Assembly (NCBI RefSeq): GCF_014773245.1
Contig: NZ_JACWMX010000004.1
Location: 62,001 to 126,000, forward strand
Origin: Mucilaginibacter glaciei
GTDB taxonomy: Bacteria; Bacteroidota; Bacteroidia; Sphingobacteriales; Sphingobacteriaceae
Reading direction: 5' to 3'
Length of the DNA: 64,000 bases
Below the pieces are notes generated by a model. It searched no databases. It was not told the origin of the DNA and saw only the letters and a list, made by a program, of their open reading frames with translations. Below are positions 35,513 through 44,112 of this stretch, in pieces (position 1 is the stretch's first letter; every line of letters begins with the position of its first letter). The position numbers were made by a program, and so were the translations under genes.

Positions 35513-36283
35513 TTATTTGTTTAAAAATTCAATCTCCTTAAAATTAAACGTCTCCACTTTTCCTTCATGCTCAACCACTAAAAGGCCGTTATCCGTCACG
35601 TTGTTGATCGTCCCGGTAAAGGTCTGCCCGTTTGACCGGAATGGCTTCGCTTCGTTTAGCCAATATAGTCGGCTTAAATAAGTATTCCTTACAAAATCAG
35701 TCCGGCCAGCCTTTAATTGCAGGTAATAGCCTTCTATATGGTTACAAATCTGCGCTAATATATTTTTTAATTCATAATCCCTGTGCAATATCTGCTTAAT
35801 CGATGTAGCGTTGCCGGTATTGTCAGTAAAATTATCCTGATTTACATTAAGCCCTATGCCTACAATTGACGCCTTTATCTGGCTGCCCTGTAAAATATTT
35901 TCTATCAGCATCCCGCCCAACTTCTTGTCGCCATAATAAATATCATTGGGCCACTTGATTTTAAGGCCACCGCCAAATAGGGGTTGCAAAGCGTCATATA
36001 CACCTAAACTTGCGGCGCGTGTAACATCGTATTGCCCCTGTGCGTCTACAAAAGAAGGTTTTAATAATATGCTGAATGTTAAATTTTTCCCGGGCTCGGT
36101 ATGCCAGGTGTTTTCGCGCTGACCCCGACCTGCAAATTGGTCTTCTGCCATAATGACCGTTCCTTCGGGTACTGGCTTGGATTTTGACAACATATCTTTG
36201 AGGTATGTGTTGGTAGAGTCGACCTGTTTCAGTGTCACTAAATTTTGTCCGACAAATAATCCTGAAAATATGTTATTTTGCAA
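35513..36283 (-). CDS. birA: Biotin--[acetyl-CoA carboxylase] ligase
   Basis: The 256-residue protein has the biotin-ligase core: VDSTNTYLK, the biotinyl-AMP loop GRGQRENTW, KWPNDIYYGDKKLGG and VGIGLNVNQ. It has no N-terminal helix-turn-helix, so unlike E. coli BirA it is not a repressor. The start is a TTG at 36281-36283 with no alternative before the core. The stop lies 2 bases before the next gene on the same strand. It is divergent from rsfS. Confidence 0.94.
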   Translation of the reverse strand: MQNNIFSGLFVGQNLVTLKQVDSTNTYLKDMLSKSKPVPEGTVIMAEDQFAGRGQRENTWHTEPGKNLTFSILLKPSFVDAQGQYDVTRAASLGVYDALQPLFGGGLKIKWPNDIYYGDKKLGGMLIENILQGSQIKASIVGIGLNVNQDNFTDNTGNATSIKQILHRDYELKNILAQICNHIEGYYLQLKAGRTDFVRNTYLSRLYWLNEAKPFRSNGQTFTGTINNVTDNGLLVVEHEGKVETFNFKEIEFLNK

Positions 36284-36330
36284 CGTATAATATTTTTTAA
36301 CCCAAAATCGTTCAAAACTAATTCTTTTTG

Positions 36331-36705
36331 ATGGTAAAAAGCAAAGTGTTAAATGAATCCGCTTACATTTCCGAACTGGCCATACACGGCATGCAGGAAA
36401 AAAAGGGGAATGAACTGGTAAGGCTCGATCTGCGAAGTGTTAACAGTTCTGTGGCAGATTACTTTGTAATTTGCCATGCCGATTCGACCACGCAGGTTAA
36501 AGCCATAGCCGGTAGCGTAGAAGAAGAGATTTACAAAGCCATACAGCAAGATCCCTGGAGAAAAGAGGGCTTAGAGCATGGCGAATGGATATTACTTGAT
36601 TACGTAGATGTTGTTGTACATATCTTCAGGACAGATAAACGCGAGTTTTATGGTGTTGAAGACCTTTGGGGTGATGCTGAGATAAAAAGCTACAAAAGCG
36701 CTTAA
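36331..36705 (+). CDS. rsfS: Ribosome silencing factor RsfS
   Basis: The 124-residue protein (from the ATG at 36331) has the RsfS/Iojap pattern: DLRSVNSSVADYFVICHADS, GEWILLDYVDVVVHIFR, REFYGVEDLWGDA. It binds L14 and blocks subunit joining in starvation. The preceding TTG at 36328 is in frame but gives only one extra residue. ftsH follows after 58 bases. Confidence 0.95.
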   Translation: MVKSKVLNESAYISELAIHGMQEKKGNELVRLDLRSVNSSVADYFVICHADSTTQVKAIAGSVEEEIYKAIQQDPWRKEGLEHGEWILLDYVDVVVHIFRTDKREFYGVEDLWGDAEIKSYKSA

Positions 36706-36763
36706 GCAGGCTCAAAACAAATCCCCATAAATTTAATTATTGATAAGTTGAGTTGCTATAAAA

Positions 36764-38866
36764 ATGAAAGATAACGATAATAAGATTGAAAGCACTAAGC
36801 CTTCCCGTAAGGTTCCGAATAAAAAAATAACGCCAAAACCGCCTAAATTTAACTTAATGTGGCTTTATGCCATAGCAATTATTGGGTTATTGGTTGTACC
36901 TACACTGTTGGGTGGTAACAACGGCACCCAAATAGATTTCCAGACGTTTAGTAACACTATGCTTAAAACGCATGATGTTGACCATATTACCGCTTACAAA
37001 AACGGCGACCTGGTAATGGCCGAGGTTTATATTAAAAAAGATAGCCTTACCAAACCCAAATTTGAAAAGGTAGCTAAACCACAGCGCGGTTTTGGCATGC
37101 CGGCAGATGGCCCTCAGTATTTTTTCACTGATGCCAGCTATGAAAGTTTAAAGCAATCTATCAACAATGCCGAGAAAGACCTGGCCGATGCTGACAAAAC
37201 GCCCATCAAATATGAGCAAGGTAAAGAAAACCTGTTAAGCAACTGGTTGGTGCAATGCATTATAATGGCTGTGTTGCTGGTTGGTGTTTGGCTATTTATT
37301 ATGCGCCGCATGAGTGGCGGTGCAGGTGGTGGACCCGGCGGCCAGATCTTCAACATCGGTAAATCAAAGGCTACCCTGTTTGATAAAGAGGCGCAGGTTT
37401 CTGTAACGTTTAACGATGTTGCCGGTTTGGAAGAAGCCAAGCAAGAGGTGATGGAGATTGTTGATTTCCTGAAAAACCCTAAAAAATACACCAACCTTGG
37501 TGGTAAGATCCCTAAAGGTGCGCTATTAGTTGGCTCGCCGGGTACTGGTAAAACGCTTTTAGCTAAAGCCGTTGCCGGCGAAGCTCAGGTGCCGTTCTTC
37601 TCCCTTTCGGGTTCAGACTTTGTAGAGATGTTTGTGGGTGTGGGCGCTTCACGTGTGCGTGATTTGTTCCGCCAGGCAAAGGATAAGGCGCCGTGTATTA
37701 TCTTTATTGACGAGATTGATGCTATTGGCCGTGCCCGTGGTAAAAACAATATGATGGGTGGTAACGACGAACGCGAAAACACCCTGAACCAGTTACTGGT
37801 AGAAATGGATGGATTCGGTACCGATTCAGGTATTATCATCTTGGCGGCAACTAACCGTCCTGACGTTCTTGACAGTGCTTTAATGCGCCCGGGACGTTTT
37901 GACAGGCAGGTATCTATAGATAAACCGGATTTGAACGGACGTGAGCAGATATTTAAGGTACATTTAAAGCCCCTTAAACTGGCCGAAGGTGTTGACCCTA
38001 AGAAGTTATCAGCACAAACCCCCGGTTTTGCAGGTGCTGAAATTGCTAACGTTTGCAACGAAGCCGCTTTGATAGCAGCTCGCCAAAATAAGGAAGCTGT
38101 TGATATGAAGGATTTTCAAGACGCTATCGATCGTGTGATCGGCGGTTTGGAAAAGAAAAATACATTGATCACGCCAGAAGAGAAAAAGGTTGTTGCTTAT
38201 CACGAAGCAGGCCACGCTATTGCAGGCTGGTTCCTGGAACATACAGATCCTTTGGTGAAGGTTTCTATCGTTCCGCGTGGAGTTGCAGCATTGGGTTACG
38301 CCCAATACCTGCCAAATGAGCGGTTTTTAGTTGCCAAAGAGGAACTGATTGACGACATGACACTCTCTATGGGTGGCCGTGTTGCCGAGGATATCGTATT
38401 CGGTAAAATTACAACCGGTGCACTGAGCGATCTGGAGCGGATTACCCGCCTTGCTTACGGTATGGTGAAGATCTACGGGATGAACGAAAAGGTAGGTAAC
38501 CTTTCCTTCTACGACCCGCAGGGCGATAACCAGTTTGTAAAGCCCTACTCTGATGCAACTGCAGAGCTAATTGATGCCGAGGTGCGTAACCTGATAGACT
38601 CTGTTTACAGCCGCACGAAAGAGCTTTTGATCAAACACCGCGAAGGGTTGGAGAATGTAGCTGCTAAATTGTTAGAAAAAGAGGTGTTGTTCCAATCAGA
38701 TCTGGAAGAGATATTGGGTAAACGTCCGTTTGAACACCGTACTGCTTATGATAAATTTGTAAATGGTGAGCCCGCAGCACTTGTACCTGACAATAATGCT
38801 ATTCCTGACAACCTGATCAATCCGGAGTTATCGAGGATAGAAGGATCGGCCGATACTAATATTTAA
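36764..38866 (+). CDS. ftsH: ATP-dependent zinc metalloprotease FtsH
   Basis: The 700-residue protein has two membrane helices (about 28-47 and 160-180) around a periplasmic domain, a Gly-rich linker and an AAA domain (Walker A GSPGTGKT, Walker B IIFIDEID, SRH NRPDVLDSALMRPGRFD). The M41 protease domain has HEAGH and a later Asp ligand. It degrades membrane and short-lived proteins at the inner membrane. The rsfS-ftsH-LUD order on one strand suggests a shared transcription unit, ending partly at the hairpin 38884-38944. Confidence 0.97.
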   Translation: MKDNDNKIESTKPSRKVPNKKITPKPPKFNLMWLYAIAIIGLLVVPTLLGGNNGTQIDFQTFSNTMLKTHDVDHITAYKNGDLVMAEVYIKKDSLTKPKFEKVAKPQRGFGMPADGPQYFFTDASYESLKQSINNAEKDLADADKTPIKYEQGKENLLSNWLVQCIIMAVLLVGVWLFIMRRMSGGAGGGPGGQIFNIGKSKATLFDKEAQVSVTFNDVAGLEEAKQEVMEIVDFLKNPKKYTNLGGKIPKGALLVGSPGTGKTLLAKAVAGEAQVPFFSLSGSDFVEMFVGVGASRVRDLFRQAKDKAPCIIFIDEIDAIGRARGKNNMMGGNDERENTLNQLLVEMDGFGTDSGIIILAATNRPDVLDSALMRPGRFDRQVSIDKPDLNGREQIFKVHLKPLKLAEGVDPKKLSAQTPGFAGAEIANVCNEAALIAARQNKEAVDMKDFQDAIDRVIGGLEKKNTLITPEEKKVVAYHEAGHAIAGWFLEHTDPLVKVSIVPRGVAALGYAQYLPNERFLVAKEELIDDMTLSMGGRVAEDIVFGKITTGALSDLERITRLAYGMVKIYGMNEKVGNLSFYDPQGDNQFVKPYSDATAELIDAEVRNLIDSVYSRTKELLIKHREGLENVAAKLLEKEVLFQSDLEEILGKRPFEHRTAYDKFVNGEPAALVPDNNAIPDNLINPELSRIEGSADTNI

Positions 38867-38883
38867 AATAGTTTTAGACAGAA

Positions 38884-38944
38884 TAAAAGTCTAAAGTTGA
38901 AAGATAAACCTGCAAGGGTTATACTTTTAACTTTAGACTTTTTA
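38884..38944. terminator. Long A/T-rich hairpin after ftsH
   Basis: AAAAGTCTAAAGTT (38884-38898 region) pairs with AACTTTAGACTTTT (38929-38942 region), with inner pairing around CCTGCAAGG. It lies between ftsH and the LUD gene and belongs to the same kind of A/G-rich intergenic repeats seen near 39600 and 59976. Confidence 0.6.
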
Positions 38945-38957
38945 CTTTTAACCTGCC

Positions 38958-39596
38958 ATGAGGGATAATACCACATCAAAAGAAAAGCTGCTTAAAAAAG
39001 TGCGTAAGGCACTTTTAGAGAAGCGGGATAATCCCTACCCCAACCTGGAGGACTTGCCGCTATACCCGCCCGATGATGAGATATTGGAGGTTACATTTGC
39101 CGAACAATTTACAGCTGTAAGCGGGCAGTTTGTTTTTTGTGAAGACGAGGTACAATTCATAGAGAATTTATTAGAATTGGCCGAGGAACGTAAATGGCAT
39201 AAAATTTACTGTTGGGAAACTGCCCTGCAAGAGGTACTGAAAACCTACGAATATCCTTTTTTTGAAACAGACAAAGACTTTGATCAGGCTGATGTTGGCT
39301 TTACCCTTTGCGAAGCTTTAATTGCGCGTAACGGCAGCATCATGCTTTCCAATGCTAACGCCGCAGGCCGCAGGTTAAGCATTTATCCGCCGGTGCATAT
39401 TGTGCTGGCCTACACCTCACAGCTGGTACCCGATCTGAAGGACGCCTTTAAACTAATGAAGCATAAATATGGCAGCCAAATCCCTTCAATGATCACTACT
39501 GTAACCGGCCCCAGCCGCACCGCCGATATTGAAAAAACGCTCGTTTTAGGTGCACATGGCCCGAAAGAACTGTTTGTATTTTTGTTGGACGGGTAG
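38958..39596 (+). CDS. LUD-domain protein (LutC/YkgG-like)
   Basis: The 212-residue protein fits the LUD family: VGFTLCEALIARNGSIMLSN, AAGRRLSIYPPVHIVLA, and a C-terminal TVTGPSRTADIEKTLVLGAHGPKELF. LutC acts with LutA and LutB in lactate oxidation, but those partner genes are not next to this one, and single LUD proteins of this type are common in Bacteroidota. It follows ftsH by 91 bases. Confidence 0.88.
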   Translation: MRDNTTSKEKLLKKVRKALLEKRDNPYPNLEDLPLYPPDDEILEVTFAEQFTAVSGQFVFCEDEVQFIENLLELAEERKWHKIYCWETALQEVLKTYEYPFFETDKDFDQADVGFTLCEALIARNGSIMLSNANAAGRRLSIYPPVHIVLAYTSQLVPDLKDAFKLMKHKYGSQIPSMITTVTGPSRTADIEKTLVLGAHGPKELFVFLLDG

Positions 39597-39599
39597 TCA

Positions 39600-39680
39600 A
39601 AAGACATAAGACTGATAGAGACAAGATTAAAGACAGGCAATTACGCTTTTTGTCTTGACTCTCAAGTCTTGATTCTCATA
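39600..39680. repeat. Copy of the dispersed A/G-rich intergenic element
   Basis: Runs such as AAAAGACATAAGACTGATAG and TTGTCTTGACTCTCAAGTCT with GATTCTCATATC lie between two convergent genes. The minus strand reads ATGAGAATCAAGACTTGAGA, close to the element at 29281 and 59976. AGACAA and TTGTCT can pair, so it may also end transcription. Confidence 0.55.
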
Positions 39681-39686
39681 TCCTAA

Positions 39687-40775
39687 CTACTCCAGCCTTA
39701 AATCTTCCAGCTTGCTTTCTTCTAAAACCGTGCGTACGCTTACCTTTTTTAGGTAGCTCCATTTGATGAGTCGGATGCAACCATTTTCTATTTCAATCCC
39801 GGTAATATCGCCGTCGTTAAAGCAGCAACAGCCGCTATTAAAGTAAGTGTCCAGGTAGCCGTTAAAATTGGGCTGGGCGTTGCCTTTCAGGTGCAAATCG
39901 GTTATTTTCTTCTCAAAATCTTTAATTTTCTCTAACTTATTTTGCTTTTTAGCGATCTCTAAAGAATTATACAGATTTTCTAATTGCGTCATGGACCTAA
40001 ACACCGGCTGATGGGTGTGCCCGGTTATCAGCACCAAATTTTTTCGCTTACTGCTCCATTCATACATAATCCGGTTATGATCTGTTTTCAGTTGATTGTT
40101 GTAGGCCGGCGTATTGGGGTTGATGCGCAGATAGCCCTGCAGCTTGCCCCAAACTTCGCTTACAAACCATTTGCTAAACCAGTTGCCATCGCTCTGCAGA
40201 TCGCCCTGGTGGCCGTGTGTGAGGAAGACCTCTAAAGGCTTGCCGTTAACGGTAGTTTGTAAAATAGCCCCTTCATAAACTTTGATAGCCTTGCCGTAAA
40301 TTTGCATCAAACTAACCGCGGCCAAAGGGTCATTACCCCAATACAGGTCATGGTTGCCAAAGATCTTTACAAACCTGTCCTCCTCTAAAAAAAGCTTTTC
40401 CTTTTCAAAAGTTGCTTTGTTGTGCCGCTTAACAGTTATAAAAAGGTTTTCCCAAAGCTCCTCGCTGTCGCCCAGGTTAATGTAAATGAACTTTTCCAGA
40501 TTATAATGCGCTAATGCCGCAAGGTAATTCTTGGCGGATTTAGCGAAGATATCCGCGCCGTCACGAGCCCCCTTATGCTGATCAGACAGGATGATAAATT
40601 TGTCGGTGGCGTTATCGAACGGGATCACCAAACCCTTTTTACCGGGCTTGGTAATAATGCTTTTGTGGAGCGCATTCAGCGCTTTGTTTACCCGCGCCTT
40701 ATTTGGCCGCGACGAGTATTTATCGGCCAGGCGCGATACCGGTTTATATAATAAGCGTTGCAAAAATCTGCGCAT
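39687..40775 (-). CDS. Calcineurin-like metallophosphoesterase
   Basis: The 362-residue protein has the two-metal phosphoesterase motifs in order: LSDQHKG, NLGDSEELW, IFGNHDLYWG, LTHGHQGD and ITGHTHQP. There is no signal peptide. The physiological substrate is unknown; the family includes nucleotide and lipid phosphatases. It is a single-gene unit convergent with the LUD gene. Confidence 0.9.
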   Translation of the reverse strand: MRRFLQRLLYKPVSRLADKYSSRPNKARVNKALNALHKSIITKPGKKGLVIPFDNATDKFIILSDQHKGARDGADIFAKSAKNYLAALAHYNLEKFIYINLGDSEELWENLFITVKRHNKATFEKEKLFLEEDRFVKIFGNHDLYWGNDPLAAVSLMQIYGKAIKVYEGAILQTTVNGKPLEVFLTHGHQGDLQSDGNWFSKWFVSEVWGKLQGYLRINPNTPAYNNQLKTDHNRIMYEWSSKRKNLVLITGHTHQPVFRSMTQLENLYNSLEIAKKQNKLEKIKDFEKKITDLHLKGNAQPNFNGYLDTYFNSGCCCFNDGDITGIEIENGCIRLIKWSYLKKVSVRTVLEESKLEDLRLE

Positions 40776-40817
40776 GGCTGGTAAACAGGCAAGGTACCCT
40801 TTTGTGTTATCATTACC

Positions 40818-40908
40818 GTTACCCTAATGCTGTTAAGAAAGATAGTGGAAAAGGTAAACTCCTCCACTAAATCTTTCTAACCCCCTAATCCCCCCGAATT
40901 AGGGTTAC
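40818..40908. repeat. Nested inverted repeat between the phosphoesterase and an exported protein gene
   Basis: Outer arms GTTACCCTAAT (40818-40828) and ATTAGGGTTAC (40898-40908) match at 10 of 11 positions. Inner arms GTTAAGAAAGATAGTGGA (40832-40849) and TCCACTAAATCTTTCTAAC (40863-40881) also pair with few mismatches. The whole could fold into one long hairpin. The right outer arm runs into the stop codon of the next gene. Confidence 0.7.
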
Positions 40909-42389
40909 TTTGCTGCGGACTTATTGGTGCCGAATATGTTATAGGTTATGCCAACAAAGAAACCAGGTTTGTAAAGCGCATCGTAATTTATAGTGGTTTC
41001 GGTAGAATTAAAGGTGTATTTATTAGTGTCTGTCACCTTATCCAGATTACCGGTGTTTAATACCTTCACTTTAACAAACGATAACCCTGCCGATAGTGCC
41101 AGCCTGTTCTTTTCAAGGAAAAGGCCGCTGCCGCCTGCGTAAAACCCTATAACGCCATCTGTTGTTAAACTAAATCCACCGCTTAATGCTACAGAGGCCC
41201 CTGTAGCATTTCTGCGGTACCAGTGCGCAAGAGCCCCAATGGAGTTCGTTATTGAATTATGCGATTGTTTTGCAACGCCTTTAATCTTGCCATCTGCATA
41301 GTAATAGGCGTAATTATCGTCGCCCCTGAAAGTTACGAGGTATCCGGTAGAAAAATCAACCTTGCTACCCCCGTAAGCCCTAATGCTAACCGGGTTAAAC
41401 GTTTTAACAATTGTGCCCTTTTCATCCTTTAGCACGGGTGTTTCCAAATTCTCATCATCCATAATCTGCGATGAATTTGTGAACAGTTCAAAGGCATGCG
41501 GTTGTATAATACGCCTGAAAAGGCTGATCCCTTTAAAAGCTTTGTTAAATATCTTAGCTTGTGCGTCGCCTTTATTAAGTTCATCATATATTTTGGTGGC
41601 TGCGGTGTATTGATCCAGAAAAAAAGGGTCGGTTTTTATCAATACGCTGGCTTTATCAACAGTTACTGTGATCGATCCGGTTTTGTCTTTTAATGCCCCG
41701 GTTAAAACCGTATTGCTGGTATTGGTTATTTTATTAAGCGACTCATAAGCTTGTTTAAGTGCGATGTAATTGTCATAAATATTTGATAACGTGACTTTAA
41801 GCTTTGCTTCAAGTTCGTATTCATGATCAGCATCGTATATGTTTAACATGTACATTTCAACATTACGCTGTAAGCCTGCAGGGTCTGGCACAATGATATC
41901 GGGCAGCATTTTATATAACGAATCTTCGGCAGCGATATATAATTGCACGTTTCGGTAATCATGCGTAAAATCATTGTATTTGTCGGCAAAAGTATTTTTT
42001 AAAGCGTCCAGTTGTTTCTGAGTCAACTCTGGTTTAGGCCCTTTTGGTTTTGGTATAGCAGCCCAGGCAAGTGCTGGCGGGGCGGCGGGCACAACGGCCG
42101 GGGTGCCGGCAGGCAGTGCCGGTAAATTTGTATCGGCAAATATGTTTGGCACTGTGCTTTCAAAATTAACCGGCTTTGATGTAGTATAGCCAATTAGCTT
42201 TATGGCATTTACATGGGTAATACGGAATTTATAAAAACTCCTGAACTTTGCTTTGTTACTAAATACATCTTGCCCAACCGGGTTAATTTCAAAAATGGCC
42301 GATTTATCGCCGGTTGCCTGCTGCGCCAAAGCTGGCCCGGCGCTCATAAAAAATGCTGCTATAGCAGTTAGGGTAAATACTTTTTTCAT
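40905..42389 (-). CDS. Exported protein of unknown function
   Basis: The 494-residue protein has a signal peptide ending in PALAQ (about residue 23). An Ala/Pro-rich segment (about 85-120, PAGTPAVVPAAPPALAWAAI) separates two parts, followed by a helical region (about 120-320). The last 180 residues alternate polar and hydrophobic residues with Gly-rich turns (VALSGGFSLTTDGVIGFYAGGSG) and end FFVGITYNIF, resembling an outer-membrane barrel or a fragment of one. I do not recognise a family. The gene stands alone, 64 bases from the C1 peptidase gene, both on the minus strand. Confidence 0.7.
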   Translation of the reverse strand: MKKVFTLTAIAAFFMSAGPALAQQATGDKSAIFEINPVGQDVFSNKAKFRSFYKFRITHVNAIKLIGYTTSKPVNFESTVPNIFADTNLPALPAGTPAVVPAAPPALAWAAIPKPKGPKPELTQKQLDALKNTFADKYNDFTHDYRNVQLYIAAEDSLYKMLPDIIVPDPAGLQRNVEMYMLNIYDADHEYELEAKLKVTLSNIYDNYIALKQAYESLNKITNTSNTVLTGALKDKTGSITVTVDKASVLIKTDPFFLDQYTAATKIYDELNKGDAQAKIFNKAFKGISLFRRIIQPHAFELFTNSSQIMDDENLETPVLKDEKGTIVKTFNPVSIRAYGGSKVDFSTGYLVTFRGDDNYAYYYADGKIKGVAKQSHNSITNSIGALAHWYRRNATGASVALSGGFSLTTDGVIGFYAGGSGLFLEKNRLALSAGLSFVKVKVLNTGNLDKVTDTNKYTFNSTETTINYDALYKPGFFVGITYNIFGTNKSAAK

Positions 42390-42453
42390 TTGATGGTTTT
42401 TTAAATGCCGGGCCCGCTAAACGCACTGGGTTAGCACTGTTTACATAATTAAA

Positions 42454-43239
42454 TTATGCCGGTTGTAGTGCCGGGGCTTCGCTAACGAGCCTCAAAGTCC
42501 AGAAATCATCTGAAAGGTGCTCGTTCAGTAAATAAGCATACGGCAGGGTAAAATATCCATGCATCCCCCAACCTTCGCCCCAGCTATTTCTTACCAAAAA
42601 CCTTTCTGCAGCGTCATTATAACCAACAGCAACCACGGCATGACCGCCCTTAAATTTGTCGGTTTGTAATGGCAGGTTTACGGTGCCGGTTGCAGCCGCT
42701 TCCTGGCTTTCAAACTGTTCATAAACGCTAAACCCAAAAACAAAGGGATACCCATCGGCCAAACAGCCCTTCATTTGATCTAAGCTGCGGTCAACCCTGT
42801 AAAAACTCAAGGCTTTATGCCCTGCCGCTTTTTTATAGCAGCTTTCAAACGGTTTGGTTGCAAATTCACTGATGTTGTAAGGCCATATTTGCTCGTTGCA
42901 TACGCCAATGTTACTTATACTGCTCATACCATCCCTCAAATAAGCGCCGGCATCGGTATTCACCGTGTTTTCAATTACCCTTGTATTGTAATATATAAAT
43001 AGCCTTGACGGGGTAAATACCGGGGCGGCCTGTTTCATGAGGTCGAACTCAAATGCCCCGGCAATGGCGTTGGCCGTACAGCTGCCCAGTTGGGCCTGGT
43101 TATATACAGGCGGGCATTTTTCTCTAAGGTCTGCCTTAGCGGGCAGTGCTTCTAAAACCGGTGCCGGTGCGGCATACCTAAAATCGCGAAAATCGGGCAG
43201 ATCGGGCTTCCAGCCGTAGTATACATTTGAGCGGTTCAT
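42454..43239 (-). CDS. Papain-like C1 family cysteine peptidase
   Basis: The 261-residue protein opens with GWKPDLPDFRDFRY, a propeptide-like start often seen in bacterial C1 peptidases. The catalytic residues are visible: Cys in AQLGSCTANAI (near residue 53), His in GGHAVVAVGYND (near 204), and Asn in VRNSWGEGWGMHGYF (near 220). No signal peptide is seen, so how it leaves the cell, if it does, is unclear. Its upstream region shares a motif with the next gene (43255-43287 compared with 43909-43940). Confidence 0.9.
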   Translation of the reverse strand: MNRSNVYYGWKPDLPDFRDFRYAAPAPVLEALPAKADLREKCPPVYNQAQLGSCTANAIAGAFEFDLMKQAAPVFTPSRLFIYYNTRVIENTVNTDAGAYLRDGMSSISNIGVCNEQIWPYNISEFATKPFESCYKKAAGHKALSFYRVDRSLDQMKGCLADGYPFVFGFSVYEQFESQEAAATGTVNLPLQTDKFKGGHAVVAVGYNDAAERFLVRNSWGEGWGMHGYFTLPYAYLLNEHLSDDFWTLRLVSEAPALQPA

Positions 43240-43254
43240 AATTTTAAGATTGTT

Positions 43255-43287
43255 TGCCTACTCTAAATCCGTTTTCGGCTTACCCGG
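43255..43287 (-). promoter_or_regulatory. Shared upstream motif, copy B (C1 peptidase)
   Basis: On the minus strand the sequence reads AGCCGAAAACGGATTTAGAG, then TAGGCA, 16 bases before the C1 peptidase ATG. It matches copy A upstream of the collar-like gene at AGCCGAAAA, GG, TTAGAGTA and GCA, in the same order and near-equal spacing. Confidence 0.5.
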
Positions 43288-43303
43288 TAACTTATAGTAT
43301 GTA

Positions 43304-43900
43304 TCAATTAATCCTGATGTAACAATAGACCGCCACATTTTTAGGTCTCGTTTCGGCCCCCCCGTATTCATTCATAGTTATCCCGGTAGTGTTTTGCAAT
43401 GCCGGATGAACGTTTCTATCGCCGTTGCCATTCCCCCCATTGGTTAATTCGCCGCCAGGCTTGCCGTTCGACCCACCAGCGGTAGAATATCCGCTGGCCA
43501 CCGGATGGGTATGACCCGGATCATTTAATACATGCTTATGGCTTTTTATGGTGTCGGGCTGAAAACTTCCTGCGGTTCTGATGTCCGGGTCGGCTTGGGG
43601 TATATTATCCGGCATCCCAACATAAAATTTGTTCAACCCTCTTAAAAAAACGCCCCTTAAATCAGGCACTGTACCTGCGTAAGCACCGTATTTAGATCCG
43701 TTAACTTTCCGGCCGTCGGCAGGAGCCCATTTGCTTTTAGTGATGTTAAAAATGATGGGCTGCTTATTCGCTTTTGAAAACGTGCTATAATCAAGCACCG
43801 ATGCTACAATAGACCCAACTGCTGCATCAGAAAAGTGGGCCTGCGCATACGAACCTGTTACGGAGCAGCTGATGATCAAAAAAATATAAATTTGTTTCAT
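43304..43900 (-). CDS. Exported protein with a phage tail-collar-like fold
   Basis: Counting from the ATG at 43900 the protein has 198 residues with a signal peptide ending in GSYAQ. The body contains WAPADGRKVNGSKYG, VPDLRGVFLRGLN, SHKHVLNDPGHTHP, a Gly/Asn-rich stretch, and a closing GGAETRPKNVAVYCYIRIN. These are the features of tail-collar and short-tail-fibre C-termini (His-rich metal-binding HxH repeats and the RPxNxxxxxxI end). There are no other phage genes nearby. A role in surface adhesion or sugar binding is possible. A start at 43945 is less likely because it lies upstream of motif A and would give no signal peptide. Confidence 0.72.
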   Translation of the reverse strand: MKQIYIFLIISCSVTGSYAQAHFSDAAVGSIVASVLDYSTFSKANKQPIIFNITKSKWAPADGRKVNGSKYGAYAGTVPDLRGVFLRGLNKFYVGMPDNIPQADPDIRTAGSFQPDTIKSHKHVLNDPGHTHPVASGYSTAGGSNGKPGGELTNGGNGNGDRNVHPALQNTTGITMNEYGGAETRPKNVAVYCYIRIN

Positions 43901-43908
43901 TTTATTTG

Positions 43909-43940
43909 TGCTTACTCTAACCCCTTTTCGGCTAAACGGG
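43909..43940 (-). promoter_or_regulatory. Shared upstream motif, copy A (collar-like gene)
   Basis: On the minus strand the sequence reads CCCGTTTAGCCGAAAAGGGG, then TTAGAGTAAGCA, 8 bases before the ATG at 43900. See copy B at 43255-43287 and a looser copy at 51576-51599. Confidence 0.5.
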
Positions 43941-44112
43941 AACAACCGATCATCCGGCTGCCATCACAAAATTGCAAAGGAGCATCAAGATCGGCAATGA
44001 GGGAAAAACCCGATTTAAGCGTTATTTTAACTTTGAAATACCGTGAAAACACGGGGTGCAGATGATTTGTATCTGAGGTATTTTTGGTGATACAACCTTA
44101 AACAATTTGATC
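43941..44112. other. Divergent intergenic region upstream of an exported protein gene
   Basis: About 170 bases. The only structure seen is a short hairpin CCGTG-AAAA-CACGG at 44041-44054, inside the leader or promoter region of the gene at 44113. No -7 box was identified with confidence. Confidence 0.4.

Noticed and set aside
43941-44112. Prophage remnant around the collar-like protein
   Set aside because: No other phage-like gene, integrase or attachment repeat was found, and the collar-like protein has a signal peptide.
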